Positions 16,631-21,578 of a stretch of 21,578 nt of DNA are shown here, piece by piece. The notes below the pieces were generated by a model. It did no database searches. It had not been told where the DNA came from and worked only from the letters and a program-made list of their open reading frames with translations. Each line of letters starts with the position of its first letter. The stretch's first letter is position 1. Source of the stretch: Phlegmacium glaucopus (Eukaryota > Basidiomycota > Agaricomycetes > Agaricales > Cortinariaceae); contig MU130497.1 of assembly GCA_015039465.1 (NCBI GenBank), positions 376,362 to 397,939 of the forward strand, written 5' to 3'. Made by a program: the position numbers and the translations under genes.

Positions 16631-18355
16631 TTACAATTGCAATCCAGTAAGTATTTCTTTGTATACTACATTCGCTGTTCTTCCTCCTGACTCTTCTTTT
16701 AGTAGTACCTTTAATCGGTTTCCTGATGTACATCTAGATAGTCCTACATACAATTGCCCATGTGAAAAAACTGGAGACCGTAAATCTAATCCTACATGCT
16801 TCAATGACTGCCCTTGACTCTTGTTAACTGTCATAGCAAAAGCAAGTCGAATTGGAAATTGTCGTCGTCGAAGTGGAATTGCCAAATCCTCTGCAGATGG
16901 TGACAATGTAATCCGTGGGATAAACACTACTTTTCCAGCAAATCGTTCATCTCCACTCATGATTCTACATTTTAGCACTCTTCCTCTGATTTCCAGTACC
17001 CTTAACCTTGTCCCATTGCAAAGTCCTTTTGAAGCATCCAAATTTCGAAGCAGCATAACTGGACATCCAACTTTCAGTTTAAGATGTGCAAGTGGAAGTG
17101 AACTTGAGACCAATGAATTCAGATACTCTGGCGAATATGGCTGCAACTCATTCATCCCTTGATCCTCCAACTCCACAGAGTCTGCACTCAATAGCACATG
17201 CTCTTCTCCAGGAAAACGATTCAATATCTCTTCATTCAAATCCTGAACACTATCATTTTTGCAAGCAAGAATGCATCTGTCCAAGAAGTACTGGTCTGAT
17301 TTCTCACCATCCTCAATTCCAGGATAAACTTCTTCCACCAAGGAGTTAATCGAATAGTCAGGGCAGATGATGCCCTGTGGAATCTCAATCGTGTCAGACT
17401 CATCCAGTCCAGTACCTCCACCAACATTTAGCAGCCAATTTGCAAACTCCTGCATCTCTGGAGATTGTTCAAGACACATATTCTCTTGAAGGTAATGAAT
17501 TTCAACATTCTGCCAAAGTGGGCTTCGTCTGATAGATGCTGCCACAACCTGCTGTCTACTGCCATGAGGGATCACTGGAAGTGTTTGTCTAAAGTCACCA
17601 CCAAACAACACAGTGATTCCACCAAATGGAGCATCAATACTAAGAACATCCCGAAGTGTTCTATCCACAGCATCAATCGCATACTTGTGTTGCATTGGCA
17701 CTTCATCCCAGATAATAATTGATGTTTGCTGAATCACTTGGAACATATGTGAATTCCGGCCAATACTGCAGAATGAGGTGTCGTTGATTTGAATAGGAAT
17801 TTTGAAACTGGAGTGAGCAGTTCTGCCACCTTCAAGAAGAAGTGATGCTATGCCTGATGATGCAACACAAAGAGCTATTTTTTCTTGAGCACGCACAGCA
17901 GCAGCAATCGTATTACAGACAAATGTTTTTCCACAACCACCTGCACTGTGCAAAAAGAACATTTTGCTATTATTGTTGCCAATAGACTCCATCACTGCAT
18001 CATATACTGCCCTCTGTCTGTCGTTGAACAGAGCAGTATTGGCTGTGATCCTGGCAGTCATCTCTTCAATGTTATAATCAAGCTGCTCATTAAGAAGTCT
18101 GTTTCCACCCACTGCACCCCAATTGCCAGTAACTTGTGGCATATCTGCAAAATCTCTGAGCTGCTTTCCCCAAGTCTGAAGAATATGATCAATCAGATGA
18201 AGGCCATAGTCATACACTTCATCCTCAGTAAATTGACGATTCTCATATCCATAGATATGTGTGAGTCTCCCCAAGAGATCAATACAAATATCATGTTTAA
18301 AGTCATTCCAGAGAACTTGAAGAAGTAGCCTTGCAGTGGAAGAGAACAGTAGCAA
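16631..18355 (-). CDS. Helitron PIF1-type helicase part
   Basis: The C-terminal half of the Helitron transposase, a superfamily 1B DNA helicase that would unwind donor DNA during rolling-circle transposition. From QVLWNDFKHD the frame is open to the stop at 16631. Visible motifs in order are MPQVTGNWGAVGGNRLL (Rep-helicase linker), Walker A SAGGCGKTF (near 17941-17924), IIIWDEVPM (Walker B), GGDFRQTLPVI (motif III), a long insert typical of Helitron helicases, AMTVNKSQGQSLKHVGLDL (motifs V/VI) and YVGLSRCTS. The helicase domain is complete. Its Met at 18355 is probably not a real start: it is the continuation of the Rep frame, displaced by the lesions at 18320-18480. Confidence 0.88.
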   Translation of the reverse strand: MLLFSSTARLLLQVLWNDFKHDICIDLLGRLTHIYGYENRQFTEDEVYDYGLHLIDHILQTWGKQLRDFADMPQVTGNWGAVGGNRLLNEQLDYNIEEMTARITANTALFNDRQRAVYDAVMESIGNNNSKMFFLHSAGGCGKTFVCNTIAAAVRAQEKIALCVASSGIASLLLEGGRTAHSSFKIPIQINDTSFCSIGRNSHMFQVIQQTSIIIWDEVPMQHKYAIDAVDRTLRDVLSIDAPFGGITVLFGGDFRQTLPVIPHGSRQQVVAASIRRSPLWQNVEIHYLQENMCLEQSPEMQEFANWLLNVGGGTGLDESDTIEIPQGIICPDYSINSLVEEVYPGIEDGEKSDQYFLDRCILACKNDSVQDLNEEILNRFPGEEHVLLSADSVELEDQGMNELQPYSPEYLNSLVSSSLPLAHLKLKVGCPVMLLRNLDASKGLCNGTRLRVLEIRGRVLKCRIMSGDERFAGKVVFIPRITLSPSAEDLAIPLRRRQFPIRLAFAMTVNKSQGQSLKHVGLDLRSPVFSHGQLYVGLSRCTSGNRLKVLLKEESGGRTANVVYKEILTGLQL

Positions 18356-18481
18356 AGAGCACCCTAACGGTTACCGAGTCCGGTACACGCACAGTAGAAC
18401 GATAGACAAGATTTACAGCACCCGATAAGGGCCAATCAGACCTGTCTGCATCTCTCCTGCCTCTTGTAAACACAGTCTCTA
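18320..18481 (-). other. Lesion cluster between Helitron Rep and helicase frames
   Basis: After LENDQE the Rep frame meets TAG (18481-18479) where relatives have Trp. It then continues with RLCLQEAGEMQTG. From 18423 a 59-bp insertion is bracketed by 7-bp direct repeats (AGCACCC at 18358-18364 and 18417-18423 on the plus strand). Within it, 18416-18364 starts GTAAAT and ends GTTAG, like a 53-nt intron. Removing either the intron or the whole insertion restores LFATVLFHCK in frame, but a further frame change is needed before QVLWNDF. So at least two defects remain. Confidence 0.65.
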
Positions 18482-21400
18482 CTCCTGATCATTCTCCAGA
18501 AAACCAAGAGCATTGCATGCCTCTTTGAATGTGACATATTGGATACCATTGACTGTGCGTAAATGAGCAAAAGAAGTGGCACCTGGAACCACAGTAAGAA
18601 GGGTTCTAAGATAAAACCGCTCCCCTGAAGATGGTGAAGCAAAATACAGCCGACCAATTGCATAGCCTTTATGTCTAGGCTTCCACTTCTTTGTCTTTGT
18701 ATCATATACCCAAGTCTGAGGAAAGTTCTGATAAGTAGTGTTTCTGGCGTCAGGATTGGATTCATTGATTTTAAACCAAGCAGTAAGAGCAGTGTCCCTG
18801 GTTTCACCCCTCTCCACAACCTGATCAGCATTTTCATCTGGACCAAAGTACACCAATTGCTGATCTTCCAAATGAACAGGAAGTCGGTAAACAGTGGGTT
18901 TTTCAGCATGCATTACAAATTCAAAGATATGATAGCAGCTTTCAACTGATCCAATGTAGCGTGCATCCAAGTACTCCTTAACTTCATCACGATTCTGGTC
19001 ATCACGAAACTCCAGGGTTGTGCGGTCGTGGCCTTTGTAGATGTACTTGTGAATGTACCTGACAGCTTCAACGGTAGCACAGATTTCAACATTGATATGA
19101 CAATTATGTCTGGCAATCAATTTAAATAAATTTTTTAAAAGATCAAGAGAATAATACTTACTTGGCAGAAAAATAAGGATTGTATGGAATGACATCTCTG
19201 TTGTCATATGTGTGACCATTTTTCACAACCACACGTCCATTATCAGGCCTGGCATACTTTGGATAACCATTTTCACCCATTATAGTATGATCACTAAACT
19301 CCTTAGGGTAATGCTTGCTGCATTTTCCAGCAACCCTGCAAGGTGCATGAGGTTTATCATCTCCACAGGGCCCATGAAGCATGCAGGTGGTGACAGTCTC
19401 ATATAGAAGAGGATGGAGCTCAGGATCTGGAATCTGAGCAGAGACAATAGAGTCGACTTGGGCTGCATCATGAATTTTGTCATCTGGATGAAGGAAAAGG
19501 AGGAGATGCATATGGGGAAGGCCACGTTTCTGGAATTCGATAGTGTAAACCATTGCAAGAACTTTTCCAAATGCTCCATCATCTATGTCCTTCAACAAAG
19601 CTTTCTTTTTCTCCTCAAAAACACGTGCTACAATGTCAGGACGATCTGAAGCCTTCTGTTTTCTTCTCTGACGGTTAGCACCTGCACGTGGAGGGACTTC
19701 CTCCAATAGCTGATCTTGTATTTCTGGCCAGTTGGGATTGGCAGTCATAGTGAGGAAGATGTCAGGCTTGCGAAAAGTACGGCAAATGGCCATAGAATCT
19801 TGAAATAGCTGCATCATATGACGTTCACTGCCTATAAAGCTGGAAGGAAGAATAATACGTCTTCCATGTTCTGCCAGATTTATATTGTTATCTCTATCAC
19901 CCAACACAGCATCTCGAAGTCCAGAATACACCTCTGCTCGTAGGTCCTTTTGGTGATGCTTTATCCAGTTTAATGTACTCTGTTCCACAGCAGCCCATGC
20001 ATCCACCACATATTGCTGAAAGAGATTTCCTCCCCATTGCAATAATGGTATCTCTCGAAGTCTGGAATGCAATCTGTATGCATGATAACAGCGCTGTGTA
20101 ACATTTTGTGCTCGATGCCTCCCAGAAGCTCCAATGTGAGCAGGAATATTGGGATGCCAGCCATCTTCACCATTAGGAAAGAGCAAGACATAATGAAGGG
20201 TAGAATAAGAAGGATGTAGATGACTTATCCTTCGAAGACCTCCAGCCTTGAGTCTGAGAACAATATCACGGTGATCTGCACGGTCCTCTGATCCATCTCC
20301 AGGAATAATAGCAGCAACCTCATCATTTGCAGTAGGCAAGTTGTAACGTCGAAGATCCTGATTGCGTTCTGCACGAAGACGAATTGCCACAGTCTGATGC
20401 TCCTCTTCTGGCTTCTCTCTCATAATCTGAAATGCCTGTTTATAAAGGTTGACATAGGGATGAGAATTATTGAGGACCCCTTGAATGATTGCCATAATAG
20501 CAGGTTTCAAATTGGTGTTGTTTTGTTCTCTTTGAGCCAACTGTTCTTGTGGATCATGAATATAGATCTGAGCAAATACAGGAGCATTGCCAGCAGTAGG
20601 AAGGAGGGCACCTGAAAGATGATGGAGTTCACCACTAATCCTAAATGAATATGGACCTGACCCTGCAGTAACAGTATGATCAACGTTGACACCCAGTGAA
20701 GTAAATGCAAATGCAGCATTATACTGGCGGATCTTTGTTTTAAACTCCTGACTATGTAGGCTTGTACCATCAAAGAGCTCTCTGAGATCCCTAGGAGCAG
20801 GAGGGAATGGAGGAAGATGAACCTGGCCACTGAGACAACACAATCCAAATTTTGGTTCATTGACTGTAGATTTTGAGAGTTTTTCAGCATCAAAATGGAG
20901 TGCATGGCAGTGAGCACACTCCAAGGTCATGGGTCCCAAAGAATGCCTTTCAGCAGGTTCATGATAGGCAGTCCTAGCATGTCGCAAATTATTTCTGTTC
21001 CTGTTTCTCCCACGACAGCCTCTTCTGGGCAAAGGAGGAGGTGATGGAGATCGTGATGGAGGTGGAGGTGGAGATGCAGGAGGAGATGGAGGAGGAGATG
21101 GGGGTGGGGGTGGAGATGGGAGATGTCTAGAAGAATTGGCATTATTAATGATCTGAGTCCGATAGACTTCAATATTCTGTCTAGATGTATGATTTGTGAT
21201 ATTCTCTGATCTCGACTGTCTTATCCGTAAACGTCTCCTTTGGCCAATCTGTTGTTCCTGATGCTGTTCATTCAGCTCCTGTGCCTGGCGTTCATTTCTC
21301 CATATATTATGCATCTGTTGTATCCACCTTTCATCTCGTCTTTCAGCTGATTCCATAGCAGCCTGTACATCTACATACTCCTGTGGTTGGTTGTTTGGTG

Positions 21401-21578
21401 GAGGTGTAGATGGGAGATGTCTAGATGTATGATTTGTAATATCATGTATTCTCAACTGTCCTTCCCCACGCTGCTGATTTCTCTGTCCATTATGCCTCTG
21501 TTGCATCCATCTTTCATCACGTCTTTGAGCCTCCTCCATAGCAGCTTGTACATTTATATGCTGTGGTGACAGGTTGTA
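18482..21578 (-). CDS. Helitron Rep (HUH) part, 5' incomplete
   Basis: The N-terminal half of a Helitron transposase, two exons: from the window edge to 19162, then 19109 to the premature TAG at 18481-18479 (intron 19161-19110, GTAAGT...CCAG). The frame is open through the right edge, so the Met at 21539 is not assured as the start. In order: 61-residue tandem units with RRDERW, a proline-rich stretch, a cysteine cluster (LECAHCHALHF, FGLCCLSGQVHLPPF), the Helitron-like N domain, and the HUH motif GLPHMHLLLFL (HMH at 19514-19506). In exon 2 RYIHKYIYKGHD supplies the two-tyrosine catalytic motif. The Rep nicks and rejoins single strands. All visible catalytic residues are present, but the stop before the helicase makes this copy likely inactive. 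Confidence 0.85.
21306..21578 (-). repeat. Tandem 183-bp units in the Helitron N-terminal coding region
   Basis: Two units, 183 bp (61 residues) apart, encode VQAAMESAERRDERW and VQAAMEEAQRRDERW followed by QQMHN/QQRHN. Each is followed by an NHTSR-HLPS-PPP stretch that recurs again before the long proline-rich tract (about 21005-21135). The array reaches the window edge and may continue beyond it. Confidence 0.8.

Larger units (their letters stand above)
16311..21578 (-). mobile_element. Helitron, 3' end inside window, 5' end beyond the right edge
   Basis: A rolling-circle transposon is indicated by a Rep (HUH) plus PIF1-helicase coding region on the minus strand. It is placed right where copy B of the flanking repeat is cut off at 16310/16311. 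The 3' terminal zone (16311-16630) has hairpins, but I could not find a canonical CTRR end. The exact left boundary is therefore an inference from the break in homology. The 5' terminus is outside the window. Lesions in the coding region suggest this copy is not autonomous. Confidence 0.8.

Noticed and set aside
1..21578. tRNA or rRNA genes
   Set aside because: Looked for cloverleaf-like box A/box B pairs and conserved rRNA words by eye; none convincing.

Overview
The window looks like accessory, transposon-rich DNA of a mushroom-forming basidiomycete (Agaricomycetes). The reasons are short GT-AG introns of about 50-85 nt, a fungal NB-ARC/TPR NLR, a KDZ-transposase relative with CxC5/CxC6 cysteine clusters, and a fungal Helitron. 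I cannot name the genus from sequence alone.

Layout. 1-3030 is repeat DNA. It has two LTRs in opposite orientation (77-636 minus, 1900-2479 plus). The right one is a solo LTR with a perfect 5-bp target duplication. Around them lie degenerate satellite-like repeats built on TGTCCTG and on a TGCGATGATC-like unit. 3031-3970 holds a worn coding remnant with a poly(A) signal. 7098-4342 (minus) is a five-exon NLR of 843 codons: a low-complexity N-terminus, a P-loop, a shortened NB-ARC region, then a TPR array of near-identical 42-residue units. 7440-9230 and 9478-10340 are decayed multi-exon genes with stops and frameshifts. Several of the stops look like CGA-to-TGA changes.

An 888-bp non-autonomous hAT element (10351-11238), with perfect 8-bp target duplications, sits inside the second remnant. 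11431-13716 (plus) is an apparently intact six-exon CxC5/CxC6 KDZ-type gene (655 codons). Its tail-to-tail neighbour at 15462-13818 (minus) is an apparently intact three-exon gene (511 codons) with two cysteine clusters. The pair lies between two diverged direct copies of one segment (about 9237-9650 and 15903-16310). The right copy is cut off where a Helitron begins. The Helitron (about 16311 to beyond the right edge, minus) encodes a Rep/PIF1-helicase protein. Its coding region carries a stop codon, a 59-bp insertion and a frame change between the Rep and helicase parts.

How the parts fit: the window is a nest of mobile elements around one NLR. The most interesting unit is the convergent KDZ-like plus cysteine-cluster gene pair, which may be one mobile or co-regulated module. 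Decay in the LTRs and pseudogenes shows CpG-to-TpG/CpA changes, as expected of CpG methylation followed by deamination. All gene models are read by eye from splice sites, frame and family motifs. No search was run.
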